A DNA stretch of 6,075 nucleotides, taken from the NCBI GenBank assembly GCA_026997215.1, contig JALWJP010000200.1, positions 2,442-8,516 on the forward strand, read 5' to 3'. The notes below the pieces were generated by a model. The model saw nothing but the letters and a program-made list of their open reading frames with translations. It did not search any database and was not told where the DNA came from. This document shows positions 1 through 5,799 of the stretch, piece by piece. This DNA comes from Nanobdellati archaeon (GTDB lineage Archaea > EX4484-52 > JAADEF01). The translations under genes were made by a program, and so were the position numbers. Every line of letters begins with the position of its first letter. Within the stretch, counting starts at the first letter, position 1.

Positions 1-1
1 G

Positions 2-421
2 TTCAGCACGTTTCTTTATAATATCACTAATGAAGATATAGTTCAATCATTGAAAAATTTTAACAAACATCTTAAAGATGATGGCTTAGCGGTGTTACAC
101 TTCTTTTATCCTGTAAAATTTTCTGATATGTGGAGATCGGAACACGTATATGGAGATTGTAAGGTTATAGAAGAAACAGTAGTGGAGGAACACGACCCGC
201 TTAATCAGATAATAAAAAGGAGGACAACTTATACCATAATAAAAGGTGGTAAAAAGCAAATTTTCAAACCTCAAAGAGCACCTTTACGCTATATTATGCC
301 GCAAGAGATTAGATGTTATTTAGAAAGAACAGGATTTAAAGTTGTTGAGATGTTCAATGGGTTTGATAGAAACAAGAAAAAAGAAGGTGAACTTGTAGTG
401 GTTGGAAGAAAAAGCAGGTAA
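2..421 (+). CDS. SAM-dependent methyltransferase, class I (C-terminal part; 5' end outside window)
   Basis: The frame is open from base 2 to the TAA at 419-421, giving 139 residues with no start in view. The TTG at 50 is in frame but lies inside the homologous region, so it is not the true start. The visible part reads as the second half of a Rossmann-type methyltransferase. First comes a FSTFLYNITNEDIV segment that fits the strand-4 region. Then a helix runs into LKDDGLAVLHFFYP, the usual 'hLkpgGllv' strand-5 region. A beta-rich stretch (RRTTYTIIKGGKKQ) follows, then MPQEIRCYLERTGFKVVEMF, the typical 'EL..lL..aGF.vv' ending, and a closing strand (GELVVVGRKSR). The SAM-binding glycine loop must lie before the window. 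Family membership is well supported. The methyl acceptor (small molecule, tRNA or protein) cannot be inferred. The gene ends 10 bases from the convergent TyrRS remnant. Confidence 0.85.
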   Translation, partial: FSTFLYNITNEDIVQSLKNFNKHLKDDGLAVLHFFYPVKFSDMWRSEHVYGDCKVIEETVVEEHDPLNQIIKRRTTYTIIKGGKKQIFKPQRAPLRYIMPQEIRCYLERTGFKVVEMFNGFDRNKKKEGELVVVGRKSR

Positions 422-422
422 C

Positions 423-427
423 TTTTT
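423..427 (+). terminator. Short T-tract after the methyltransferase stop (possible archaeal terminator)
   Basis: A run of five T begins two bases after the methyltransferase stop. A matching run of five A at 409-413 gives a T-tract on the other strand just past the TyrRS remnant stop. Archaeal RNA polymerase can terminate at such tracts without a hairpin, and no hairpin is visible here. The tracts are short, so this is only a weak call. Confidence 0.25.
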
Positions 428-431
428 ATTC

Positions 432-811
432 CTATACATTTTCAGGATATGCTCTATTAAGTAGTTCTTTCATTTCAGGAGATGTAAATTTTTCTCGGAT
501 TGGTTGTAGTAATTCAATCAGGAAATCTGCAACTGCATTTTTTAGATCAAGAGGATGTAATCTTCCTTTAATAAAGTCATTTTTCATATCTTCATAATTA
601 TCATAATCCACATTGCCTCTAAATTTTTCATCTCTTTTGATTAGAAATGTTCTGTTGTGCCTTTCAAGATATGGAAATATTACATATTCACAGAATATCA
701 GAACTCCATTATTTTCTACATCTCTTGCAAGACAATAAGATGATATTACTTTTTTATGTTCTCCGGATAATCTAATAAATCAATCTTTGATTTTTTATCA
801 GAGGCGGACAT
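432..811 (-). pseudogene. tyrS: Tyrosyl-tRNA synthetase C-terminal fragment with -1 frameshift
   Basis: The fragment is read on the minus strand. ATG at 811-809 opens MSASDKKSKIDLLDYPENIKK (21 codons), which stops at TAA (748-746). Shifting -1 at the A-run continues with VISSYCLARDVENNGVL, then EYVIFPYL, FLIKRDEKF and GRLHPLDLKNAVADFLIELL, ending QPIREKF...AYPENV at TAG (434-432). This matches archaeal TyrRS from the KMSKS loop (here KMSAS) through the anticodon-binding domain, including the HPxDLKNAV segment that reads the anticodon. About 126 residues remain of the usual 300-350. The Rossmann catalytic half is absent, with an in-frame TAA (817-815) one codon before the Met. Several normally conserved residues differ: AYCP has become SYCL, EGNP is ENNG, and KFGGD is KFRGN. 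About 105 codons stay open after the shift. The likeliest reading is a decaying partial duplicate, with the working tyrS elsewhere. A separately encoded domain made by programmed frameshift is possible but less likely. Confidence 0.85.
749..755 (-). other. A AAA AAG heptamer at the TyrRS-fragment frame change
   Basis: On the minus strand the zero-frame codons are ATA AAA AAG TAA. The heptamer A AAA AAG therefore sits in exactly the X XXY YYZ register for -1 slippage, with a stop codon directly after it. The -1 frame continues into the rest of the TyrRS homology. A GGAG lies five bases upstream of the heptamer, closer than the roughly ten bases of the E. coli dnaX stimulator. I saw no convincing downstream stem-loop. 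A homopolymer indel, either a real mutation or a sequencing error, explains the same pattern. Confidence 0.4.
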
Positions 812-821
812 TTTTTAAAAA
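811..821 (+). promoter_or_regulatory. TATA-like box TTTTTTAAAAA before the 104-aa gene
   Basis: This A/T box lies about 55 bases before the TTG start at 871. Initiation about 26 bases downstream of its centre would fall near 842, leaving a short leader that contains the AGGTGAT ribosome binding site. The same 11-mer occurs at 3822-3832 before the helicase gene. The region is AT-rich, so chance occurrence is possible. Confidence 0.35.
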
Positions 822-835
822 TTTTTTCTTTTCTC

Positions 836-847
836 TATATTTTTATA
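836..847 (-). promoter_or_regulatory. TATA-like box facing the TyrRS remnant
   Basis: On the minus strand this reads TATAAAAATATA, with its centre about 30 bases before the ATG at 811. That spacing would give a leaderless or nearly leaderless transcript of the TyrRS fragment. On the plus strand the same bases lie too close to the AGGTGAT site to serve the 871 gene well. The call rests on composition and spacing only. Confidence 0.3.
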
Positions 848-860
848 GTAGGGTTTGAAT

Positions 861-867
861 AGGTGAT
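861..867 (+). promoter_or_regulatory. Ribosome binding site AGGTGAT fixing a TTG start
   Basis: Seven bases match the complement of the archaeal 16S 3' end (core GGTGAT). The site ends three bases before the TTG at 871. It is the only good site near this gene, so it decides for TTG-871 over the in-frame ATGs at 889 and 919, which have none. Confidence 0.7.
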
Positions 868-870
868 ATA

Positions 871-1185
871 TTGAGTATATTAAAAAAGATGGAATTACTC
901 TATAGAAGAATGAGAAATATGCCAAAAACATATATGATTGTAAGTAAAGATGAAAATGGTAATTATAGGATTCCAGAAGGTTATAACTCCGTTAGAAAAG
1001 TAGGTGAGCCCATTGCTATAAGATATCCTGCTTATCATGATATGCAACTTCACTTTGTGATGGCTGCAATGACTGATGTGGAATTAGGAAAGGGAAGAGA
1101 TGTTAACGCAGTATATATTGGAGAAGTGAGGTATCTTGATGATATTTATAGGGAAGTTGAGATACGGCCGTTAAAGGTCGAATAA
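871..1185 (+). CDS. Hypothetical protein, 104 residues, family not recognised
   Basis: I do not recognise this protein. It starts at TTG with a seven-base Shine-Dalgarno match just upstream. Internal Met codons at residues 7 and 17 lack one, though the sequence from residue 17 (MPKTYMIVSKDENGNY) reads like a domain start, so a shorter product is possible. Residues 1-16 are basic and probably helical. The rest is soluble and mixed: a strand-turn segment (YMIVSKDENGNYRIP), a central GEPIAIRYPAYHD, and a C-terminal strand-rich part (AVYIGEVRYLD, then EVEIRPLKVE). There is no signal peptide, transmembrane helix, Cys pair or known catalytic motif. It stops 11 bases before the HAD hydrolase, and the two are very likely co-transcribed. 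Codon use looks like the neighbours. That it is a gene is well supported by start site, length and operon position. Its function is unknown. Confidence 0.75.
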   Translation: MSILKKMELLYRRMRNMPKTYMIVSKDENGNYRIPEGYNSVRKVGEPIAIRYPAYHDMQLHFVMAAMTDVELGKGRDVNAVYIGEVRYLDDIYREVEIRPLKVE

Positions 1186-1196
1186 AAAGGGATTAT

Positions 1197-1880
1197 ATGA
1201 AATATAACAAATTAGTATTATTTGATATAGACAGAACACTTATTGAAGGTTCATCGGCTCATATTAATGCATTCTCGAGAGCTATTGAGAGAGTTCACGG
1301 TATCAAGGTAACATTAGATTTTAGACTCGATGGTCTCACAGATATACAGATAATCATGAAAATGCTCGAAAAGAAAGGATTGGAGAAAGAAACAATCAGC
1401 TCTAAAATTCACGAATGTATAAGAGAAATTGTTAAAGAATATCTTGTGAATTCCTATGCTGAAAATATGAAGCTTCTTCCGGGTGTGAAAGACCTTTTGG
1501 AAGAATTGAGAAATCAAAATATTCTGATAGGTTTAGTTACAGGTAATATAGAAGATATTGCATGGCACAAATTAGAGAGGGCAGGTATTAGAGAATATTT
1601 CTCATTAGGCGGGTTCGGGAATGAGGGATTCAATAGGAAGGATCTTATAAAAGTAGCAATAGAGAAAGCCGAGAAGATGTTTGATTTTACTCATCATGAT
1701 AATATCTTCCTTGTAGGAGATATACCGCTTGATATAAAGGCAGGCAAAGAAGCAAAAGTAACAACTATAGGCGTAGCAACGGGGATATTCTCTAAAGAAG
1801 ATCTCGAAAAGGCAGGTGCAAATTTTGTATTGAGTATTTTGAAGGACATAGATGATTTTTTAAGGATAGTTATTGATTGA
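1197..1880 (+). CDS. HAD-superfamily hydrolase, phosphoglycolate-phosphatase-like
   Basis: A 227-residue cytosolic Mg-dependent phosphatase of the HAD superfamily. All four HAD motifs are visible. Motif I is FDIDRTL, with nucleophile D10 and acid/base D12. Motif II is LVTGN, with T115. A basic motif III candidate is R147/K148 in NRKDL. Motif IV is GDIPLD, with metal ligands D175 and D179. Residues about 17-90 form a small helical C1 cap containing DGLTDIQI, as in phosphoglycolate phosphatase and related enzymes. Motif I has Arg where many relatives have Gly (DxDGT); DxDRT variants are known in HAD proteins. The length is normal and nothing is broken. The ATG lies 11 bases after the upstream stop behind a weak AGGGAT site, so the gene probably depends on the 871 promoter. 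The substrate could be phosphoglycolate or another sugar or small phosphate; sequence does not decide. Confidence 0.9.
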   Translation: MKYNKLVLFDIDRTLIEGSSAHINAFSRAIERVHGIKVTLDFRLDGLTDIQIIMKMLEKKGLEKETISSKIHECIREIVKEYLVNSYAENMKLLPGVKDLLEELRNQNILIGLVTGNIEDIAWHKLERAGIREYFSLGGFGNEGFNRKDLIKVAIEKAEKMFDFTHHDNIFLVGDIPLDIKAGKEAKVTTIGVATGIFSKEDLEKAGANFVLSILKDIDDFLRIVID

Positions 1881-1960
1881 GGTTATATGGACTAGCATGC
1901 TTATTAGTGAGATTATCGGACAAATTCTTATTCTTTCTAAAACTTTCCTTAACTAATATG

Positions 1961-1984
1961 CTTAAATAACCAAACCTTTTAAAA
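1961..1984 (+). promoter_or_regulatory. Promoter region of the PINA gene (two TATA-like boxes)
   Basis: Two candidates lie in the 138-base spacer: CTTAAATA (1961-1968) and TTTTAAAA (1977-1984). At 26 bases downstream of centre they would start RNA near 1990 and 2006 respectively. Both leave the GAGGTG site at 2008 in the message. The spacer shows no tRNA or other RNA gene. Confidence 0.4.
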
Positions 1985-2007
1985 CCTCATTTTATTAATT
2001 CTTTATT

Positions 2008-2013
2008 GAGGTG
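2008..2013 (+). promoter_or_regulatory. Ribosome binding site GAGGTG of the PINA gene
   Basis: A strong match to the 16S 3' end complement, ending five bases before the ATG at 2019. It fixes the start, which is also right for the PIN domain: the first catalytic Asp is residue 8. Confidence 0.75.
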
Positions 2014-2018
2014 GAATA

Positions 2019-3818
2019 ATGCAAAAAAAGTATGTTCCTGATACATCTGCTTTAATTAATAGTGTGGTAAGCAAAATGATTGATGAAGGCAAAATTAAAG
2101 GAACCATTATAATTCCGAGATTTGTGATTTCTGAACTTGAGAACCAAGCAAATCGTGGTAGAGAAATAGGGTTTTTGGGATTGGAGGAGATTAAGCGCAT
2201 AAAAGAACATGAGAAAAAAGGCAGCGTTAAGGTTGTTATTACAGGTAGAGTTCCAACGATGGAGGAAATACAACTTGCTAAGTCAGGAAGAATAGATTTT
2301 TTAATTCGTGAAGTGGCTTATGAGAATAAAGCAGTACTTATTACATCAGATATGGTGCAAGCGAAAGTTGCAGAGGCATTGGGAATGGAAGTTATGTTCT
2401 TTGAGAAAAAAATAAGTAAAGAGCCTTTGTTCTTGAAGTTTTTTGATGAGCATACAGCATCAGTGCATTTAAAAGAAGGTACTACTCCTAAAGCAAAAAA
2501 AGGCTTGCCTGGTAGGATGAAATTGATCGAGCTTAGCGATAAGATAATGGAAAGAGAGGAGCTTGAAGAAATAATAAATGATATATTAGATATTACGAGG
2601 ATAGATGATAAAAGTTATGTGGAGATTAATAGATATGAGGCAATGGTTATTCAACATAGGGAATACCGCATAGCTATAGCACGACCGCCTTTCTCAGATG
2701 CTCTAGAGGTAACCATTGTAAGACCTGTTTTTAAGTTAAGCCTGGAGGATTATAAATTACATGACAAACTTATTGAAAGATTAAGGGAGAAGGCCGAGGG
2801 CATCATCATAGCAGGACCTCCAGGTCATGGAAAAACAACTTTTGCTCAAGCATTAGCTGAGTTTTATTTAAAGCAGGGCAAGGTTGTAAAAACTATGGAG
2901 CATCCTCGTGATTTGCAGGTTCCTGCGGATATAACGCAATATGCTCCTTTACAAGATAATATGGAAAACACCGCCGATATTTTGCTTTTAGTAAGGCCTG
3001 ATTATACTATTTACGATGAGGTGAGAAAAACTAAGGATTTCAGATTATTTGCGGATTTAAGAATGGCCGGTGTGGGTATGATTGGTGTGGTGCATGCTTC
3101 TAAGGCGATAGAAGCAGTGCAGAGGTTTATGGGAAGGGTTGAGCTCGGTTTAATACCTCAAATCGTTGATACTGTAATCTTCATAAAAAGCGGTGCTATA
3201 GCGAAAATATATACTTTGAATTTAACAGTTAGAACGCCAACAGGTATGACAGAAAGTGATTTAGCACGTCCAATAGTAGAGGTTAGGGATTTTGAAACAG
3301 AGCAATTAGAATATGAGATCTATACTTATGGAGAGCAAACAGTTGTTATGGAAGTTGCAAAAGTTAAAAAAGAAGAGATTAGTGCTATCGAGAAATTAGC
3401 TGAGGAAGCAGTCATGAAAGAGGTTAAAAAATTAGCTAAAGATGCTGAGGTTTTGATCATACCGCCTAATAAAGCTATTGTTAAAGTTGATGAAAGTGAT
3501 ATAGCGACTGTTATCGGTAAGAAAGGTAAGACTGTGCAGAAACTCGAGGATAAATTAGGCTTACGAATAGAGGTGGAGCCTAAAACACCTACTTTAAAGA
3601 AGAATGTTGAGTTCAAAGTTATGGAAAAAGGAGCCTATATTGTATTAGTGTTGGATAAAGAATTAGTAGGTAAAAACGTCGATGTTTATGTAAATGGAGA
3701 GTATTTATTTTCAGCTACCGTTGGCAAAAAAGGCATGGTTAAAGTTAAGAAACCATCGGATCATGGAAAACAATTGCTAAGGGGGTTAGCAAGAGAGGCT
3801 GTAGAGGTAAGAGTTTAA
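2019..3818 (+). CDS. PIN domain-PilT/VirB11-type ATPase-KH protein (PINA-like Holliday junction branch-migration ATPase)
   Basis: A 599-residue cytosolic ATPase of the archaeal PilT/PINc ATPase family (COG1855 type). Residues 1-130 are a PIN domain with the acidic set D8 (VPDTSALI), E39 (SELENQ), D93 (RIDF) and D111 (ITSD), so the nuclease site looks intact. Residues about 130-255 form a linker and N-terminal ATPase domain. Residues 260-400 are a secretion-ATPase-type core: Walker A GPPGHGKTT with K272, acidic YDE at 332-334, and the His-box-like GVVHAS with H359. Residues about 484-520 are a KH domain with the GKKG loop (500-503). A basic beta-rich tail follows to 599. In Sulfolobus islandicus the homologue PINA drives Holliday-junction branch migration and binds helicase Hjm through its KH domain; that role here is inferred from the shared architecture. 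The ATG has a strong ribosome binding site. The helicase gene follows after 37 bases. Confidence 0.93.
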   Translation: MQKKYVPDTSALINSVVSKMIDEGKIKGTIIIPRFVISELENQANRGREIGFLGLEEIKRIKEHEKKGSVKVVITGRVPTMEEIQLAKSGRIDFLIREVAYENKAVLITSDMVQAKVAEALGMEVMFFEKKISKEPLFLKFFDEHTASVHLKEGTTPKAKKGLPGRMKLIELSDKIMEREELEEIINDILDITRIDDKSYVEINRYEAMVIQHREYRIAIARPPFSDALEVTIVRPVFKLSLEDYKLHDKLIERLREKAEGIIIAGPPGHGKTTFAQALAEFYLKQGKVVKTMEHPRDLQVPADITQYAPLQDNMENTADILLLVRPDYTIYDEVRKTKDFRLFADLRMAGVGMIGVVHASKAIEAVQRFMGRVELGLIPQIVDTVIFIKSGAIAKIYTLNLTVRTPTGMTESDLARPIVEVRDFETEQLEYEIYTYGEQTVVMEVAKVKKEEISAIEKLAEEAVMKEVKKLAKDAEVLIIPPNKAIVKVDESDIATVIGKKGKTVQKLEDKLGLRIEVEPKTPTLKKNVEFKVMEKGAYIVLVLDKELVGKNVDVYVNGEYLFSATVGKKGMVKVKKPSDHGKQLLRGLAREAVEVRV

Positions 3819-3821
3819 CAA

Positions 3822-3832
3822 TTTTTTAAAAA
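3822..3832 (+). promoter_or_regulatory. TATA-like box TTTTTTAAAAA in the PINA-helicase gap (possible leaderless promoter)
   Basis: The box begins four bases after the PINA stop. Its centre is about 29 bases before the helicase ATG at 3856, the spacing expected for RNA starting at or just before the ATG. No Shine-Dalgarno site precedes that ATG, which agrees with leaderless translation. The T6 run could instead help end PINA transcripts. The same 11-mer lies at 811-821. Confidence 0.45.
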
Positions 3833-3855
3833 CACTATTTTTCTTATATTCTTGT

Positions 3856-5799
3856 ATGATTTTAAGAAATAAATTTTTGCATGAAAAAGAATATGTGAAA
3901 TATTGGAAGAAGTTAATAGATTTAGAGAGAAAGGAAGAAATGAAGTTTCATCGGAAAGAAATAGAGAGGTTAAAGGGTAAGGAAAGGGAGAAAAAAGGTA
4001 GAGCAATAGTGGGTTTAAAATATGTTAAAATGGAAAGAAACGAGTTTGGGAAATTTTTGGTTTATTTGTTTAGAAGGGAAATTATAAAAGAAAGTGAAAT
4101 TAAAGTGGGAGATGTTGTTCTTTTAAGTAACGGCGATCCATTGAAAAATAGTATTACAGCAACAGTTTATTTTTTAGGTAAGAATAGTGTTGTATTGTAT
4201 TTTGAAAGAAAGCCTCCAAAACGTTTTTTAAAGAAAACAATAAGGCTGGATTTGTATGTTAATGAAACTACTTATAGAAGAATGGATGAGGCTTTGAATG
4301 TTGTAAGAAAAAAGAGATGTAAATTTCCTTTAGATGTTTTATTAGGTCACAGGGAACCAAACACTTTTAATAACTCAGGATCCTTAAATTTCTTTAATAA
4401 TTCTTTAAACGATGTACAGAAAGAAGCGGTAATAAAGGCAGTTATGCAGGAGAAAGAATTATTTTTGATTCATGGACCTCCTGGTACTGGTAAAACAACT
4501 ACGTTAGTTGAAATAGCTTTGCAGTTAGCAGAACGCAACTTGAAGGTTTTAGTTGCTGCTGATTCTAACACCGCTGTGGATAACTTTTTAGAGAAACTTT
4601 TGACTTATAGAAGGGAAGGAGTGGTGAGAGTAGGGAGTTTAGCCAGAGTATCTAATGCATTATTATCATCTACTTTAGATGTTAAGGTTATGGAAATATT
4701 AGATAAAGATTCAATACTTAAATCCTTGGATAGAGAAGTGGAATTGAAGGAACAACAACTTAAGAAATATGTTAAACCTACTCCTGCAAATCGTCGCGGT
4801 TTAAAGCAAGAAGAGATTATTGCTTTAGCAGCTCAATCTCGAGGCGTTAGAGGTATTCCTCTTAAAAAAATAAAAAAAATGGCAAGATACATAAAACTTA
4901 AGAAGGAGATAGATCTTCTTAAAGAAGAAATTAAAAAGAGGAAAGAAAGCGCGATTAAAAAGGTTCTTGATAGTGCTTCTATTATTTTTGCAACCACTTC
5001 TACTGCTGGTAGTGAGATATTAGATGATCAAGAATTTGATGTGGTGATTATCGATGAGGCAACGCAAGCAACAGAACCTTCAGCATTAATAGCAGCAGTT
5101 AAGGGGAAGAGACTTATTTTAGCAGGAGATCATAAGCAATTACCTCCTACAATTTTGAGTATGGAGGCTAAAGAGCAGGGACTTGAAAAAAGCATGTTTG
5201 AAAGGTTCATAGAATTATATCCTTCTCATAGTATTATGCTTCTTATTCAATACAGGATGAAGCAAGAAATTATGCATTTTGCTAACAAACATTTCTATAA
5301 AGGAAAACTTATAGCCCATCCTTCTACTTCTTATTCCATAGATATGCCTTCCCTTTTATTTGTACAGGTTGAGGGAGAGGAGAAAAAAAGAAAAGGAAGC
5401 ACCTCTTATTATAATAAAAAAGAGTTAGAAAAAGTTAAAGAGCTTGTGGAAATGTTTCTTTCAAAAGGATTTAAACCAAATCAGATAGGCGTTATTTCTC
5501 CTTATGATGATCAAGTAGAGATGTTAAAGAAATCTTTGAAAGGCTATGAAGGATTAGAGATCAAGACCGTAGATGGGTTCCAAGGTAGAGAAAAAGAAGT
5601 GATAATTATAAGTTTGGTAAGGGCTAATGAAAAAAATAAATTAGGGTTCTTAGAGGATTTGAGAAGGTTAAATGTAAGTGTTACCAGAGCAAGGAAGCAT
5701 TTAGTAATTGTGGGTAATGAGAAAACATTAGCATCTCATGAAGTATATGCTCAGCTTTTGAAGTATGCAAGAGAAGTAGAAGCAAGGTTTAAAACTTAA
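3856..5799 (+). CDS. SF1 DNA/RNA helicase, UPF1/IGHMBP2-like (archaeal)
   Basis: A 647-residue SF1B helicase of the UPF1/SMBP-2 group (COG1112 type), full length for archaeal members. Residues 1-65 are the charged N-terminal segment usual in the family (ERKEEM...EIERLKGKEREKKGRAI). Residues about 80-130 form an OB-like 1B domain (VGDVVLLSNGDP). Motifs follow in order: Q motif LNDVQKEAV (Q188), Walker A GPPGTGKTTT (K213), Ia ADSNTAVDN (235-243), Walker B IIDEATQ (D400, E401), III AGDHKQLPPT (423-432), IV QYRM (465-468), V VDGFQGREKEV (572-582), VI NVSVTRARKHL (606-616, R611 or R613). Residues about 281-370 are a charged, probably coiled-coil, stalk insertion (1C). Relatives translocate 5'-3' on RNA or DNA; the substrate here is not known. 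No ribosome binding site precedes the ATG, and a TATA-like box lies at leaderless spacing. Its end overlaps the convergent GTPase gene by 11 bases. Confidence 0.93.
   Translation: MILRNKFLHEKEYVKYWKKLIDLERKEEMKFHRKEIERLKGKEREKKGRAIVGLKYVKMERNEFGKFLVYLFRREIIKESEIKVGDVVLLSNGDPLKNSITATVYFLGKNSVVLYFERKPPKRFLKKTIRLDLYVNETTYRRMDEALNVVRKKRCKFPLDVLLGHREPNTFNNSGSLNFFNNSLNDVQKEAVIKAVMQEKELFLIHGPPGTGKTTTLVEIALQLAERNLKVLVAADSNTAVDNFLEKLLTYRREGVVRVGSLARVSNALLSSTLDVKVMEILDKDSILKSLDREVELKEQQLKKYVKPTPANRRGLKQEEIIALAAQSRGVRGIPLKKIKKMARYIKLKKEIDLLKEEIKKRKESAIKKVLDSASIIFATTSTAGSEILDDQEFDVVIIDEATQATEPSALIAAVKGKRLILAGDHKQLPPTILSMEAKEQGLEKSMFERFIELYPSHSIMLLIQYRMKQEIMHFANKHFYKGKLIAHPSTSYSIDMPSLLFVQVEGEEKKRKGSTSYYNKKELEKVKELVEMFLSKGFKPNQIGVISPYDDQVEMLKKSLKGYEGLEIKTVDGFQGREKEVIIISLVRANEKNKLGFLEDLRRLNVSVTRARKHLVIVGNEKTLASHEVYAQLLKYAREVEARFKT

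Noticed and set aside
50..421. Methyltransferase gene starting at the TTG at base 50
   Set aside because: The frame is open to the left edge and the residues before base 50 fit the methyltransferase fold, so the gene begins outside the window.
422..870. Non-coding gap of about 450 bases
   Set aside because: Reading the minus strand across a frame change reveals a TyrRS C-terminal fragment; only about 60 bases are true intergenic sequence.
1314..1517. Minus-strand open frame inside the HAD gene
   Set aside because: It is antisense to conserved HAD coding sequence and gives a low-complexity product rich in Phe, Ile and Ser; a shadow frame.
1881..1971. Inverted repeat GGTTAT...ATAACC in the spacer before PINA
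   Set aside because: Only six base pairs with a loop of about 80 bases; expected by chance in AT-rich sequence.
2003..2273. Two minus-strand open frames over the start of the PINA gene
   Set aside because: Antisense to the conserved PIN domain, with no ribosome binding site or protein-like motif.
2019..2410. PIN domain as a VapC-type toxin of a toxin-antitoxin pair
   Set aside because: The PIN domain is fused to an ATPase and a KH domain in one 599-residue protein, and no antitoxin-like gene sits next to it.
3326..3616. Minus-strand frame of 96 codons opposite the PINA KH region
   Set aside because: Ser/Thr/Leu-rich antisense shadow of a lysine- and glutamate-rich coding region.
3815..4006. 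Minus-strand frame over the helicase start
   Set aside because: Antisense to the conserved charged N-terminus of the helicase, and low-complexity.
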